DNA of 64,000 bases from Methanomicrobiales archaeon HGW-Methanomicrobiales-3 (GTDB lineage: Archaea; Halobacteriota; Methanomicrobia; Methanomicrobiales; Methanospirillaceae). This document shows positions 35,655-45,077 of this stretch, piece by piece. The stretch is taken from the NCBI GenBank assembly GCA_002839605.1, contig PGYK01000003.1, forward strand, positions 160,229 through 224,228. Direction: 5' to 3'. A program made the position numbers and the translations under genes. The notes below the pieces were generated by a model that saw nothing but the letters and a program-made list of their open reading frames with translations, was not told the DNA's origin and did no database searches. The first letter of the stretch is position 1; each line of letters opens with the position of its first letter.

Positions 35655-35742
35655 AAACCGGAGCCTGCTCCGGGTCTGCCAGAAGGCCCGGAACCGCCGG
35701 GCAAACCATACTTTTTTATTTTGAAAACGCAATCCTGCCCAT

Positions 35743-36450
35743 ATGGTCTGGATCCAGGTCTGGACCGATCCGCAGGAGTTTATCCGGTCGGAAACCATCG
35801 AATCTGTCTATTACCGCCCCCTGCCAAAGGGGACGGACGAGGACTGGATTGAAGTCGTTGCCCGGCCGTCCGAAAAAGTGATCCTGCAGGTCTCGGTCAA
35901 TGCCGGGGCGTTCCCGAAGAGCGAGAATGACCAGCAGTCATGGCAGATGCTTTTCAATGCACGGGCAATCCAGGTCATCGCCGATGTCGTGAAGATCATC
36001 TCCGACCCGGACCAGAAGGCAAACATTGTTTCCTTAAAAGACTTGATCACGTTCGACTTCGTGCAGGAGGCGCCACGGAACCTCGACATCGAGATCTGGG
36101 TCTGGGACCTTGCCTGCCACCATTGCGGAAAAGAGACGCCGGTCGTGTACCCGGTCGGATCCTTCTTCGGGTTCATGCTCGAGTTCAACTTCCTCTCGAA
36201 CCTGCCGCTGCTCCTCTCCGAGAAATACCCGTTTTACACAAAAGCCCCACAAAAAGGCAAAGAGGGAGAGGAGTTTCACAATACCTGCCAGCACTGCGGC
36301 CATTCCCAGCCGGACTGGCGGGTGATGGAATCCTACCTTGAACTCGTGAACCGGCCGGAGCGTGTGAAGGAGAAGGTCCATATCACGGTCCCCCTCACCG
36401 CAGAGGAGCGGGACGAGTACCGCAAGGCGGGTATCAGTTCGAGCTGGTGA
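35743..36450 (+). CDS. hypothetical protein with CxxC zinc-ribbon pairs
   Basis: A 235-residue soluble protein that I cannot assign. Residues 1-125 form an alpha/beta region beginning MVWIQVWTDPQEF. Two Cys pairs, CHHCGKE near 127 and CQHCGHSQ near 185, probably bind one zinc and enclose a hydrophobic insert. The C-terminal tail is charged. A regular ATG start and GC-rich codon use support a real gene. It converges on purQ. Confidence 0.7.
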   Translation: MVWIQVWTDPQEFIRSETIESVYYRPLPKGTDEDWIEVVARPSEKVILQVSVNAGAFPKSENDQQSWQMLFNARAIQVIADVVKIISDPDQKANIVSLKDLITFDFVQEAPRNLDIEIWVWDLACHHCGKETPVVYPVGSFFGFMLEFNFLSNLPLLLSEKYPFYTKAPQKGKEGEEFHNTCQHCGHSQPDWRVMESYLELVNRPERVKEKVHITVPLTAEERDEYRKAGISSSW

Positions 36451-36463
36451 CCCTGATGCCCGG

Positions 36464-37321
36464 TCAGCGGAAGTATTCCACCACGTTTTTAAAGAGCCGC
36501 ATGTTCATCGATTCGGACGGAACCGGAACCCCCTTCCGCTTCATCTGCTCTTTTAAAAGCGGCCAGTCATAGAGGTTGACAAACTCCATTGCCCGCTCGG
36601 GGTGCGGCATCATGCCCAGCACCTTGCCGTCCGCGGACGTGATACCGGCAATATCCTCCACCGAGCCGTTCGGGTTGTACGGGTACTCGCCGTTTGCAGG
36701 GTTCAAATCCTCGCGGCAGTACGTGAACGCGATCATCTTACTGCGCCGGATCCGTTCCAGGGTGGCTTTTGAGCAGGAGAAATTCCCCTCGCCGTGGGAG
36801 ACCGGGCAGTACAGCCGCTCGATCCCTTTTGTCCAGAGATTGTCAGCAGCCGGTTTTAAGGTCACGAACCGGCATTCGAGCACCCCTTTCCGGTTGGGCA
36901 TGAGGGCGATGTCGCGTTTGTACTGCCGGTCGAACGCCGGTACGAGCCCGAGGTTTGCAAGAATCTGGAAGCCGTTGCAGATCCCAAGAACAAGATTGTC
37001 TCCGGAGAGGAACGCTTCCACATCCCGCCAGAGGTTGTTCCGGACCCGGTTCGCGTACGCGTTGCCGGCACCGGTATCATCGCCATACGAGAACCCGCCC
37101 GGGAAGACGAGGAGCCGGTAGTCCTCCAGTCGTTTCTTCCGGTCGATGAGGTCGTTGATGTGGACGATATCGGCCTCCATCCCCGCCCGGCTGAGGGCAA
37201 CCCGGGTCTCCATCTCGGAGTTGATCCCAAACCCGCTCATGATGAGGGCTTTTTCCATAATCGGTTCCGGAACCGCGGGGGGTTCTGTGCGCCGGGGTGT
37301 TGTGGGTGAAGGGGTCATCAT
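36464..37321 (-). CDS. purQ: phosphoribosylformylglycinamidine synthase, glutaminase subunit
   Basis: Class I glutamine amidotransferase supplying ammonia to PurL in step 4 of purine synthesis. It has the nucleophile Cys in VLGICNGFQIL, preceded by FPGGFSYGDDTGAG, and the His-Glu pair in MMPHPERAMEF. The catalytic protein proper begins MEKALIMSGFG at ATG 37258. An ATG at 37321 overlaps the purL stop by 1 bp and has a strong GGGAGGT just upstream, so translation probably starts there and adds a 21-residue Pro-rich leader. Forms an operon with purL. Confidence 0.93.
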   Translation of the reverse strand: MMTPSPTTPRRTEPPAVPEPIMEKALIMSGFGINSEMETRVALSRAGMEADIVHINDLIDRKKRLEDYRLLVFPGGFSYGDDTGAGNAYANRVRNNLWRDVEAFLSGDNLVLGICNGFQILANLGLVPAFDRQYKRDIALMPNRKGVLECRFVTLKPAADNLWTKGIERLYCPVSHGEGNFSCSKATLERIRRSKMIAFTYCREDLNPANGEYPYNPNGSVEDIAGITSADGKVLGMMPHPERAMEFVNLYDWPLLKEQMKRKGVPVPSESMNMRLFKNVVEYFR

Positions 37322-40260
37322 CAGTACCTCCCGAACGGGGCTTTGTATTCGCGTTCGAGTCCGGTCACCGGAACATCGGCAATCAGGGTTTTTGCGGTGA
37401 TCCGCAGGTTCTTCCCCCCGACCCGGCCAAGCAGGATGGCATCGGCGCCAAGCGTCCGCTCGAACGCCCGCTTGTTGTCCGGCGCAACGGTGACCACAAA
37501 CCTCCCGAGGGTCTCGGAGAAGAGGTAATAGTCCGGCCGCAGGTCCGCGGGGATCGTGATGTCCATCCCGAGCCCCCCGGCGATTGCAACTTTTGCCAGC
37601 GCAACACCAAGGCCGCCATGGGTGACCGGGAACGCGGAGGCGATGAGCTCGTGGGAGATGGCATCGGTCAGGTGCTGGTACCGGGTTTTCAGTGCCGTAG
37701 GATCGAGGGCTGGCACAGATGAACCGGAAACACCGAGATGGGCAAAATACTCCGACCCGCCCGTTTCATCGAGGGTATTCCCGATAACGTACACGAGATC
37801 GCCTTCGATCTTGGCTTCCATGGAGACCGCCCGGGTCACATCGGGATGGACCCCGATGGAGGAGATGAGGAGCGTTGGCGGCACCGAGACCTTCACCCGG
37901 TTGCCGTCCGCATCGAACCCGGAGAAGTCGTTGAACATGCTGTCTTTTCCGGAGATGAACGGCGTGCCAAAACCGGTTGCCACGTCATAGCACCCGAAAG
38001 CCGCCGCTTTCAGCTGCCCGAGCCGGACCGGGTCATCGGACGAGCACCAGCAGAAGTTGTCAAGGATGGCGATCGCGTCGAGCGGGACGCCGAGCGCGAT
38101 GAGACCGCGGATGGCAGTGTCGATCCCGGCCCCGGCCATGGCGTACGGGTTGATCTCGGAATACGCGGGGAACATTCCCTGCGAGAGCCCGACACCCTTC
38201 TTTGATTCGGGAAGGACTTTTGTCAGGCTCGCCATTGCCTGCACCCGACCCTTTCCCTGCACCGGCCCGAGGACATGGCCACCCTGCACGGTGTGGTCGT
38301 ACTGGAGGGAGATGTATTCCTTTGAGCAGATGTTCTTCCGGCAGAGCATGGCCTTTAAGGTCTCGTCAAGGCGCGGGGGGCAGGGAACGTCCGGTTCAGC
38401 ACCCCCGGCCTCCACCGGTACGGTCGTGAGCTGTTTCTTCGGCAACCCGTCGTGCAGGAAGGCAAGGTCGATGTCCATCACGGTATTTTTCTGGTACTCG
38501 ACCACGCACCGGCCGGTGGCCGTGAAGGTCCCGATCACGGTAGCTTCCACCTCGCGGCGCTGCATCAGGTCCATGAACGCATCGAGATCGTCCGGGGGAA
38601 CCGCAAGCGTCATACGCTCCTGCGACTCCGAGATCCAGATCTCCCACGGGGCCATGCCCGGATACTTGAGCGGGACGGAGTCGAGCACGACATGGCACCC
38701 GTTGCACTCCTTTGCCATCTCGGCTACCGAGCAGGAGATCCCGCCGGCCCCGTTGTCGGTGATACTCCGGTACAGTCCCCGGTCGCGGGCTTCCTTCACG
38801 ATCACGTCCGAGAACTTCTTCTGGGTGATCGGGTCGCCGATCTGCACCGCAGTGACCGGGCTCTTGGGGTCAAGGGCTTCTGAGGAGAACGTGGCGCCGT
38901 GGATTCCGTCCTTTCCCACCCGGCCGCCGACCATCACGATCAGGTCCCCGGCCTGCGCCTGCTTCTCGGACATCTTCCTGCCGGCAACTTCGCGGGGGAT
39001 GATGCCGACCGTGCCGGCAAAGACGAGGGGCTTGCCCACGTACCGGTCATCGAAGTACACGAACCCCTGCGGGGTCGGGATGCCCGAGCAGTTCCCGCCA
39101 ACACCGACGCCGTGGACCACGCCATCGAGGATCCGGCGGGGCGGGAGGATGGGTGTGGACCGGTCCTTTCCGCGGAAGAGCGCCGGGTCGCTCTCGGGGT
39201 CACCCACGCAGAAGCCGTAGATGTTGATGCAGGGTTTTGCCCCGAGACCGAAACCGATGGTGTCGCGGTTCACCCCGACAATACCGGTCAGGGCGCCGCC
39301 GAACGGGTCGAGGGCCGAGGGGGAGTTGTGGGTCTCGACCTTGTGGGTGACAAGGTACTGGTCGTCAAAGATGATCGCCCCGGAGTTGTCGGAGAAGACG
39401 CTGACGCAGATGTCCTTGTCGCCCCGCTCTGCCCGGATCTTATTCGTGGCTGCCTGGATGCAGGTTTTGTACAATCCCTTGGGCACATCCTCGTCCAGCG
39501 CCGAGGCGAAGATCGTGTGCTTGCAGTGCTCGCTCCAGGTCTGGGCCAGCGCCTCGATCTCGAGATCGGTCGGCTTTCGTCCCTGCGTCGTAAAATAATC
39601 GCGGATGGCATGGAGCTGGGCAAGGTCGAGGGCAAGCGGTCCCCGGCGCTGGCCGGTCTGCGGGTCGGTGATCCCTTCCTTGCCGATCCGGGCAAGTTCC
39701 CCGTCATCGATATCCAGGTCAACGGTCTCTGCCGTGGGCAGTTCGTGGAGTTCCACGAAGGGCACGACCCGGTCCATACCGGTAGTGCCGTACTCGGCCC
39801 GGGTCCGGACATGCACCCGGTTCACGAGCGGGTTTGCAAGGGTTGAGGCCAGTTTCTGCACCGCATCGTCCCCGATCCTCCCGCAGACAAAATAGAGCTG
39901 CGAGGAGAAGACCGCGTCGCCTCCGGCAAACGTCATCGAGAAATAGTCCTCGATGGTCTGGCGGGCGGTCGTGCCCACGTTATCGGTGACGCCCGGCAAA
40001 AATCCGACCTCGATGGCATAGTCAAAGTTTGCCCGGGTCGCCTCGTTCACCGTAAACTCCTGCACCACCGGGTTTGCGAGCTGCGATCCGATCTCGCGCA
40101 GTTCTTCGGCTGAAAAATCCCGCGCTGTGATCGCGATGGTGTACACATCGATCTGGTGCAGCTCCTCGACCATGAACCCGAGCGAGCGGATCCGGTCGGT
40201 GCGGACTTTGAGCCGGGGATCGGTCTTGTAGCGGACTTCTATCCGGTGGACGTGGGGCAT
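37321..40260 (-). CDS. purL: phosphoribosylformylglycinamidine synthase, large subunit with PurS-like N-terminus
   Basis: A 979-residue synthase converting FGAR to FGAM with ATP and ammonia. It is longer than the archaeal small PurL (about 700). Its N-terminal 190 residues contain two PurS-like segments (HRIEVRYKTDPR; LYFVCGRIGDDAV), so PurS appears fused. The catalytic core follows with QTWSEHCKHT, VTHKVETHNSPSALDPFGG, the glycine-rich TDNGAGG and the C-terminal SGKDSMFND. No glutaminase domain is present; purQ follows with 1-bp overlap. The promoter would lie in the 160-bp gap before the next gene. Confidence 0.95.
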   Translation of the reverse strand: MPHVHRIEVRYKTDPRLKVRTDRIRSLGFMVEELHQIDVYTIAITARDFSAEELREIGSQLANPVVQEFTVNEATRANFDYAIEVGFLPGVTDNVGTTARQTIEDYFSMTFAGGDAVFSSQLYFVCGRIGDDAVQKLASTLANPLVNRVHVRTRAEYGTTGMDRVVPFVELHELPTAETVDLDIDDGELARIGKEGITDPQTGQRRGPLALDLAQLHAIRDYFTTQGRKPTDLEIEALAQTWSEHCKHTIFASALDEDVPKGLYKTCIQAATNKIRAERGDKDICVSVFSDNSGAIIFDDQYLVTHKVETHNSPSALDPFGGALTGIVGVNRDTIGFGLGAKPCINIYGFCVGDPESDPALFRGKDRSTPILPPRRILDGVVHGVGVGGNCSGIPTPQGFVYFDDRYVGKPLVFAGTVGIIPREVAGRKMSEKQAQAGDLIVMVGGRVGKDGIHGATFSSEALDPKSPVTAVQIGDPITQKKFSDVIVKEARDRGLYRSITDNGAGGISCSVAEMAKECNGCHVVLDSVPLKYPGMAPWEIWISESQERMTLAVPPDDLDAFMDLMQRREVEATVIGTFTATGRCVVEYQKNTVMDIDLAFLHDGLPKKQLTTVPVEAGGAEPDVPCPPRLDETLKAMLCRKNICSKEYISLQYDHTVQGGHVLGPVQGKGRVQAMASLTKVLPESKKGVGLSQGMFPAYSEINPYAMAGAGIDTAIRGLIALGVPLDAIAILDNFCWCSSDDPVRLGQLKAAAFGCYDVATGFGTPFISGKDSMFNDFSGFDADGNRVKVSVPPTLLISSIGVHPDVTRAVSMEAKIEGDLVYVIGNTLDETGGSEYFAHLGVSGSSVPALDPTALKTRYQHLTDAISHELIASAFPVTHGGLGVALAKVAIAGGLGMDITIPADLRPDYYLFSETLGRFVVTVAPDNKRAFERTLGADAILLGRVGGKNLRITAKTLIADVPVTGLEREYKAPFGRY

Positions 40261-40420
40261 GGGCAGTCTCTAGTATGTGGTTGATCGTGATGGTGAAAAA
40301 TGGTATCGGGTGGAGGGGCCAAAAGATCCGGTACAAGGATCTTGTCATCTGCCGGACCGTTATCCTTTCGATTTTTCATCATCCCTGAAAAGACCCTGGA
40401 TTCAGGGATTCCGTAGATCA

Positions 40421-41143
40421 TCAATACAGATGAAACAGGCTGTTTGTAAGGAACGCACCCTCCTTTTCTGTTTCCCTGACGTAGATGAGATAATCGTCAG
40501 ACTCGAACCCGGTGGTATTCAGGGTGTAGGACCAGATGTTTAGCGATGCGTCTCCCGCCTGCACAACCGCAGTCCTCGGGACCGGGTTTTCCCATGGGTC
40601 TTCACAGGGAAGAATTGGCCGGTCGTAATTTCCCGCGAAAATGACAAGAGTCAGCTCCCTGCCGGGGGGGAGGTTGGTTGTGCCGGTAATCTCAAAGGTC
40701 CTGCCCGCAGCCCAGGAACCTACCGGGTCGATAGTAATGGTGATGAGCGTATCGTTGCCGGATGACGGATCCAACAATACCGGCCACTTCAAACGAGTAT
40801 ATTCATCATTCATCATCTGTTCTGCTTTCTCCTGACCGAGCTCTTTTGCCAGAAACGCAACGTATTCCCGGTTCGCCTCAAGGAACTCTTTGCGGGATAG
40901 GATGTTTTGCCTTGCGTGAGTGATATTCATGGGATAGGATGTGATTGCCGTTCGCTCAATGCAGTTTTCCGTATTGGTATCGGTTTTATTTTGGGTTGAT
41001 TCAAGCCCGGGATCCGGCGCCGGGGTAATTTCAATGCTGTATGGATCGTCGGAATGATCCTTTTGTGGTTCGGAAAGGCTCGTGCATCCGGCTGCCATGA
41101 CAACCGTAAACGCAAGAATCGACAGTATCAACAGGTTTCGCAT
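40421..41143 (-). CDS. hypothetical lipoprotein
   Basis: 240 residues. Lipobox VMAAGC with Cys at about 20, then a charged Asp/Thr-rich spacer, a helical middle (about 75-120) and a beta domain (about 130-240) with TFEITGTTNLPPGRELTLVI and VQAGDASLNIWSYTLNT. This C-terminal domain resembles those of Methanomicrobiales surface proteins carrying DUF3821-like regions. Stand-alone gene facing MITE copy D. Function unknown. Confidence 0.75.
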   Translation of the reverse strand: MRNLLILSILAFTVVMAAGCTSLSEPQKDHSDDPYSIEITPAPDPGLESTQNKTDTNTENCIERTAITSYPMNITHARQNILSRKEFLEANREYVAFLAKELGQEKAEQMMNDEYTRLKWPVLLDPSSGNDTLITITIDPVGSWAAGRTFEITGTTNLPPGRELTLVIFAGNYDRPILPCEDPWENPVPRTAVVQAGDASLNIWSYTLNTTGFESDDYLIYVRETEKEGAFLTNSLFHLY

Positions 41144-41307
41144 GGTCTTCTGTGCTCCTTAACAAACAAGGTATCTGATTCTGCCTGCACGGATTATTCA
41201 GCATGCAGGTAATTTCGAAAATATACTATATCATCGCTTATATTAATTTAGATCCGGAGAATTCCACAATGAAAAGGCGAGTGCATAAAGATGAGATCAT
41301 TCTTGAG

Positions 41308-41552
41308 TGATTGGAGAAACGTGCATGAACGGGAGTTCGCACCCAAAGAATGAAAAACGCTACACGAGGGATTTCTTTTTAGCACTTCCCGATTCAGGGC
41401 CTTTCGTGGGGCACGGCTTGGGGAAATATCCGATCCGAAAACCGAATTGAGGCCGCCGCGGGAGCGCCCCCGCGGGGGCGGCGGCAGTGCTCGTTTTGGG
41501 TTAGCAGGGGGCATCAGCCCCCATCATATTGATAGGAAATTTCCACCACCGC
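41308..41552 (+). mobile_element. MITE-like element, copy D (diverged, lacks 220-bp module)
   Basis: A 245-bp element. The left end TGGAGAAACG (41312-41321) matches copies A-C for 10 bp and is followed by CATGAACGGGAGTTCGCACCC and ATGAAAAACGCTAC. A perfect GC-rich hairpin, GCCGCCGCGGG...GCGGCGGC, follows at about 41452-41485, then GGGGGCATCAGCCCCC at 41508-41523. The right end AATTTCCACCACCGC is a degraded copy of TTTTCACCAGAGC. Similarity to copy B is high in the left module. It lies upstream of the PHP gene. Confidence 0.6.
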
Positions 41553-41683
41553 AAAAAATTCCCCCCCGGCCGCGATTGCCGGATAGCGACGGTTCATATA
41601 GTCCCGGGACAAACTGTCCAAAAACCAGGAACGGGCCGGGTGCAATTCGGGCACCATATCAGAACCTGCGGGTGAGGACGAAC

Positions 41684-42376
41684 ATGGACGATTGGGAGGA
41701 CTTCTGGAAGTTCGATATGCATGTCCACACCTGGCACTCCGGGGATTCGATAACCGATCCCCGCCAGGTAATCGATCTCTACAAACAGAAAGGGATCCTC
41801 TGCCTTGTCTGCGACCACAACACCACGGCAGGCTCCCGCGAAGTGTATGCCGGCATTCGGGAGGTCAACCCGGAAATACCCCTGATCCTGTCCGAGGAGA
41901 TTATGACCGAAAGCGGGGAGATCATCGGCCTCTTCTTAACCGAAGACGTACCCCCGTACCTCTCCGCGGCCGAAACCGTTGATTCCATCCACGACCAGGG
42001 CGGGCTCGCTCTCGTGCCGCACCCGTTTTGCTCGTACCGCGTCTCAAGCGCCCTCCGTTCGGATATCCTCGACGAAATCATTGGAAGCGTGGACATCATC
42101 GAGGGATACAATGCCCGGAACCTCAAAGACGAGGACAATTACCGGGCGCGGAAGTATGCTCTGGCGCACGATATTGTGGTCTCCGCCGGCTCCGATGCCC
42201 ACACCACCCTTGAACTGGGGCGCTGCTTCATGGAACTTGCCCCGTTCTCCACGCCACGGGAACTGCTCGCCACGCTTCGGAGCGGCCGGCCGGAGTTCTG
42301 CCTCATGGATCCCAAAATCCACCAGGTGACCCGGCTCGTCAAAGCGGTCAAACGCGACCGTCTGCGGGAAGAGTAG
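41684..42376 (+). CDS. PHP-domain metal-dependent phosphoesterase
   Basis: 230 residues. The PHP fold begins with FDMHVHTWHSGDS (first HxH metal motif), then CDHNTTAG, an Glu in LILSEEIMT, ALVPHPF (His) and AGSDAHTTLELG (DxH) near the end: all expected metal ligands of the PHP family. Members act as phosphatases on nucleotides or histidinol phosphate. The chosen ATG (41684) has GGTGAGG about 6 nt upstream; an upstream in-frame extension runs into the MITE. Ends in TAG. The substrate is unknown; histidinol-phosphatase activity is possible but unsupported. Confidence 0.85.
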   Translation: MDDWEDFWKFDMHVHTWHSGDSITDPRQVIDLYKQKGILCLVCDHNTTAGSREVYAGIREVNPEIPLILSEEIMTESGEIIGLFLTEDVPPYLSAAETVDSIHDQGGLALVPHPFCSYRVSSALRSDILDEIIGSVDIIEGYNARNLKDEDNYRARKYALAHDIVVSAGSDAHTTLELGRCFMELAPFSTPRELLATLRSGRPEFCLMDPKIHQVTRLVKAVKRDRLREE

Positions 42377-42480
42377 GGGCAGATGGCGAGGGGTATTTTC
42401 CTGCACAGAATGGTCCCTTCGGGCAGAACCGGTTGCAGGGACAACCCAAAGGGACCCCTACACCGGCTACTATTATCCCG

Positions 42481-42933
42481 ATGCCCGGTAAAAATGTACA
42501 CCGGATGTCATCCCACGAACTCCTTGAAGTCGAATGCCCGTCCTGCAGGGCAAAACAGGATATCGTTATCTGGAAATCGTTAAATGTCACCCGCGACCCG
42601 GAGATCCGGGAGCAGCTCTTCACCGGGAAGATCAATTATTTTACCTGCGGATCCTGTGACTTTGAAGGGTTCATCTCCGCGCCGCTGGTCTACCATGACA
42701 GGGAGAAGAAGATCTGCGCACAGTATGTGCCCGTGGAATATCTTGAGGATGAAGAGTACCTGAAACAATCCTTCACGCCCGACGCTGAGATCCGGCCCGG
42801 CCTGCCGGAAGACACTGCCAGGATTGCCGACAGGGACTGTTTCCGGCATGCCCACATCGTCTTTTCCATGGCCGAACTGATCCGCTATGTCCTGTTCCGG
42901 GACCGGCTTTTGCAGGTATTTCAAGCAACCTGA
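42481..42933 (+). CDS. CpXC-domain zinc protein
   Basis: A 150-residue soluble protein. It carries the CpXC family pattern: VECPSCRAKQDIVIWKSLNV, then RDPEIREQLFTG and FTCGSCDFEG, two CxxC pairs that would bind zinc. The C-terminal half is helical. The start may also be ATG 42505, just before the domain; neither has a clear ribosome site. It precedes a HIT gene by 17 bp, likely one transcript. The biochemical role of the family is not known to me. Confidence 0.78.
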   Translation: MPGKNVHRMSSHELLEVECPSCRAKQDIVIWKSLNVTRDPEIREQLFTGKINYFTCGSCDFEGFISAPLVYHDREKKICAQYVPVEYLEDEEYLKQSFTPDAEIRPGLPEDTARIADRDCFRHAHIVFSMAELIRYVLFRDRLLQVFQAT

Positions 42934-42950
42934 AGAGGAGTGTGACCACG

Positions 42951-43400
42951 ATGGAAAAGATACCCGGCTGCCCGTTCTGTGTCCCGTATGGAGACGACAT
43001 CGTTGCAAGGAACAGACTCTGTTATGCCCGCTGGGACCGGTTCCCGGTCACCAAAGGCCACCTGCTCCTCATCCCGTTCCGGCATACCCCGGATTATTTC
43101 TCCTTAACCGATGAGGAGAAGCATGCGATGACAGAGCTTATTGAAGAGTGCCGGAAAATTATTGCGGAAAATTTCAGGCCGGCAGGATATAATATCGGAT
43201 GGAATATCGGTACCGCTGCCGGCCAGACCGTGATGCACTGTCACGGCCATTTCATCCCCCGGTACGTGGGCGATACGGATAATCCAAAAGGGGGCGTCAG
43301 GAGAGTGGTTGCCGGCAAATATTACAAGGATCCACGGCGGCGGATAATTCCCCGGCCGGCCTGGTCGCCGGACAGCGAAGCTGATGAGGAGCGTGGATAA
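42951..43400 (+). CDS. HIT-family nucleotide hydrolase/transferase
   Basis: A 149-residue histidine-triad protein. The N-terminal CPFC motif is followed by VTKGHLLLIPFRH, YNIGWNIGTAAGQTV and the catalytic HIT motif HCHGHFIPR. Such proteins hydrolyse nucleotide phosphoramidates or dinucleoside polyphosphates. The ATG at 42951 is about 10 nt after GAGGAG and starts MEKIPGCPFC; GTG 42942 is a less likely alternative. Cotranscribed with the CpXC gene. Confidence 0.88.
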   Translation: MEKIPGCPFCVPYGDDIVARNRLCYARWDRFPVTKGHLLLIPFRHTPDYFSLTDEEKHAMTELIEECRKIIAENFRPAGYNIGWNIGTAAGQTVMHCHGHFIPRYVGDTDNPKGGVRRVVAGKYYKDPRRRIIPRPAWSPDSEADEERG

Positions 43401-43407
43401 CCGGATC

Positions 43408-43647
43408 TTACGTATCCCGGGCGATAATTTTCATTACCGTTTCCTGTGCTCCCGGTGACAGGTGCAGGCAGTCAAGGATACAGGGGAGGATCTGCACAAG
43501 CGTTACCTTCCCCTGCGGTGTGGCAAGATACTCACTGATTGCTTTCTGTCCTTCCGGGGAGGAGAGGAAATTCTGGATCGTCTCCTTCCCTTTGGGAGAG
43601 GCCAGGTACGAGGCGATCATGCCTTTCATCGGATCGAGTGCCATCAT
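43408..43647 (-). CDS. small hypothetical helical protein
   Basis: 79 residues from ATG 43647 (GGGG upstream); the longer ORF to 43767 overlaps the start region of the AI-2E gene and adds basic, unlikely sequence. The protein has two near repeats, SPKGKETIQNFLSSPEGQK and TPQGKVTLVQIL, suggesting a short helical repeat of about 17 residues. Family unknown. Convergent with the HIT gene, divergent from the transporter. Confidence 0.55.
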   Translation of the reverse strand: MMALDPMKGMIASYLASPKGKETIQNFLSSPEGQKAISEYLATPQGKVTLVQILPCILDCLHLSPGAQETVMKIIARDT

Positions 43648-43769
43648 AAACCCCACATTGTTGTGCCATTTCCGGTTGTTTCCCAAGAGAGATAAACGCA
43701 CACGGGAAAAACCCCCAGGAGACCGGAAGGTAAGCTTTGTAACATTCCGGAACAGATACAAAAACAACC

Positions 43770-44831
43770 ATGGAGTTTTCTGGACTGTCCCGGACCGAGC
43801 GCGTGCTCTTGATGATTGCGCTCCTGTTCATCATTGTCGTCGCCGTGAAGATGACCGCGTTTATCGTCTCGCTCTTCCTGATGTCGGTGGTAATCACGAT
43901 GCTTGGGATCCCGGTGCTTGTCAGGCTCAGGGAGAGGGGGATCCCGACGGGGAGTGCGGTTGCCCTCATTTCGGTCATAGCCGCAATCATCATCGGTGCG
44001 TTTTTGCTCTTTGCCAATCTCTCGTTCCAGATGCTGATTGCGGATATCCCGAAATTCCAGCAGGAACTTGCACTCCGGACCTCCGAACTCACGGCCTTCT
44101 TTGAACCGCTCGGGATCTCGTTTGGCGAGGATATCCTGCATTCCCTTGATCTCGGGCAGATCTTTTCGATGGGGATGGCGGGCTTAAGCGGGCTCTCCGA
44201 AGGGCTCATGTTCCTCTTCTTTGTTGCCGTAACCTCCTTCTTCCTGCTCCTTGAGATCCCGGCTATCACCCTCCGGCTCGAAGACCGGTTTGGCCGGGAT
44301 TCGCATACCATGAAACAACTCACCCGGATGACCGGGTACATCATCGATTTTATCGTGGTCCGGACCGAGACGAACTTTATCCACGGTTGCCTCTTTGGGG
44401 GATTCCTCTGGGCGATGGGAGTCCATGCAGCACTCCTGTGGGGGATGCTCACGTTCCTGCTTGGTTACATCCCGTATTTCGGGCTGCTGCTTGCTGCAAT
44501 CCCCGCGGTCTTCTTTGCCTGGCTCCAGTTCGGAATTCCCGGGGCGGTGACGGTCATTGTGGTTGTCTGTATCCTGAACCTGATCGTGGAGAATCCGTTG
44601 TATTCGTACCTGACGGCGCGAAAATACGAGATGCCGGCACTTCTTGTCATCGTCTCGGTGATCTTCTGGGGCTGGCTTCTGGGTCTTGTCGGGATGCTCT
44701 TTTCGATCCCGTGCACCCTGATGGTCCTCCTCGTCTGCCAGCTCTCCGATGATCTCCGCTGGATCAACGTGATGCTCGGGGTCAGCCACCTGTTTGAAGA
44801 AGTGGGTGTCAAACCGGCGAAGCACGAGTAA
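43770..44831 (+). CDS. AI-2E/PerM-family transporter
   Basis: A 353-residue polytopic membrane protein. Two to three N-terminal helices, a soluble-looking segment (about 90-140), and a C-terminal helix cluster with GYIPYFGLLLAAIPAVFFA and ENPLYSYLTARKYEMPALLV, the signature of the AI-2E transporter (UPF0118) family. Some members export autoinducer or act as Na+/H+ antiporters; substrate here is unknown. Single gene, ATG start. Confidence 0.88.
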   Translation: MEFSGLSRTERVLLMIALLFIIVVAVKMTAFIVSLFLMSVVITMLGIPVLVRLRERGIPTGSAVALISVIAAIIIGAFLLFANLSFQMLIADIPKFQQELALRTSELTAFFEPLGISFGEDILHSLDLGQIFSMGMAGLSGLSEGLMFLFFVAVTSFFLLLEIPAITLRLEDRFGRDSHTMKQLTRMTGYIIDFIVVRTETNFIHGCLFGGFLWAMGVHAALLWGMLTFLLGYIPYFGLLLAAIPAVFFAWLQFGIPGAVTVIVVVCILNLIVENPLYSYLTARKYEMPALLVIVSVIFWGWLLGLVGMLFSIPCTLMVLLVCQLSDDLRWINVMLGVSHLFEEVGVKPAKHE

Positions 44832-45077
44832 TTTTCCTGGCAGGCTGGGGGGATCAACCCCAATTTTTGCCCGGGAGTTTTCTCCGGATTTTTGCCTTAT
44901 GAGATTTCTCAAAAAAGATGAATGAACCCCCGTATCCCTTCAGGTCATCGGGGGGTCTTATTATTCTCTGGTGTAATCTCCCGCCTCAGGTACTGTCTGT
45001 GGCAGCAGTTCGAAAGGGAGGAGTGTGGGGGGAAATTCACGTGGAATTTCTCTTGGTGTAACCAGCCTGCCTCCGGA

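Noticed and set aside
38057-39220. Large plus-strand ORFs opposite purL
   Set aside because: purL signature motifs are on the minus strand; these are GC-rich shadows.
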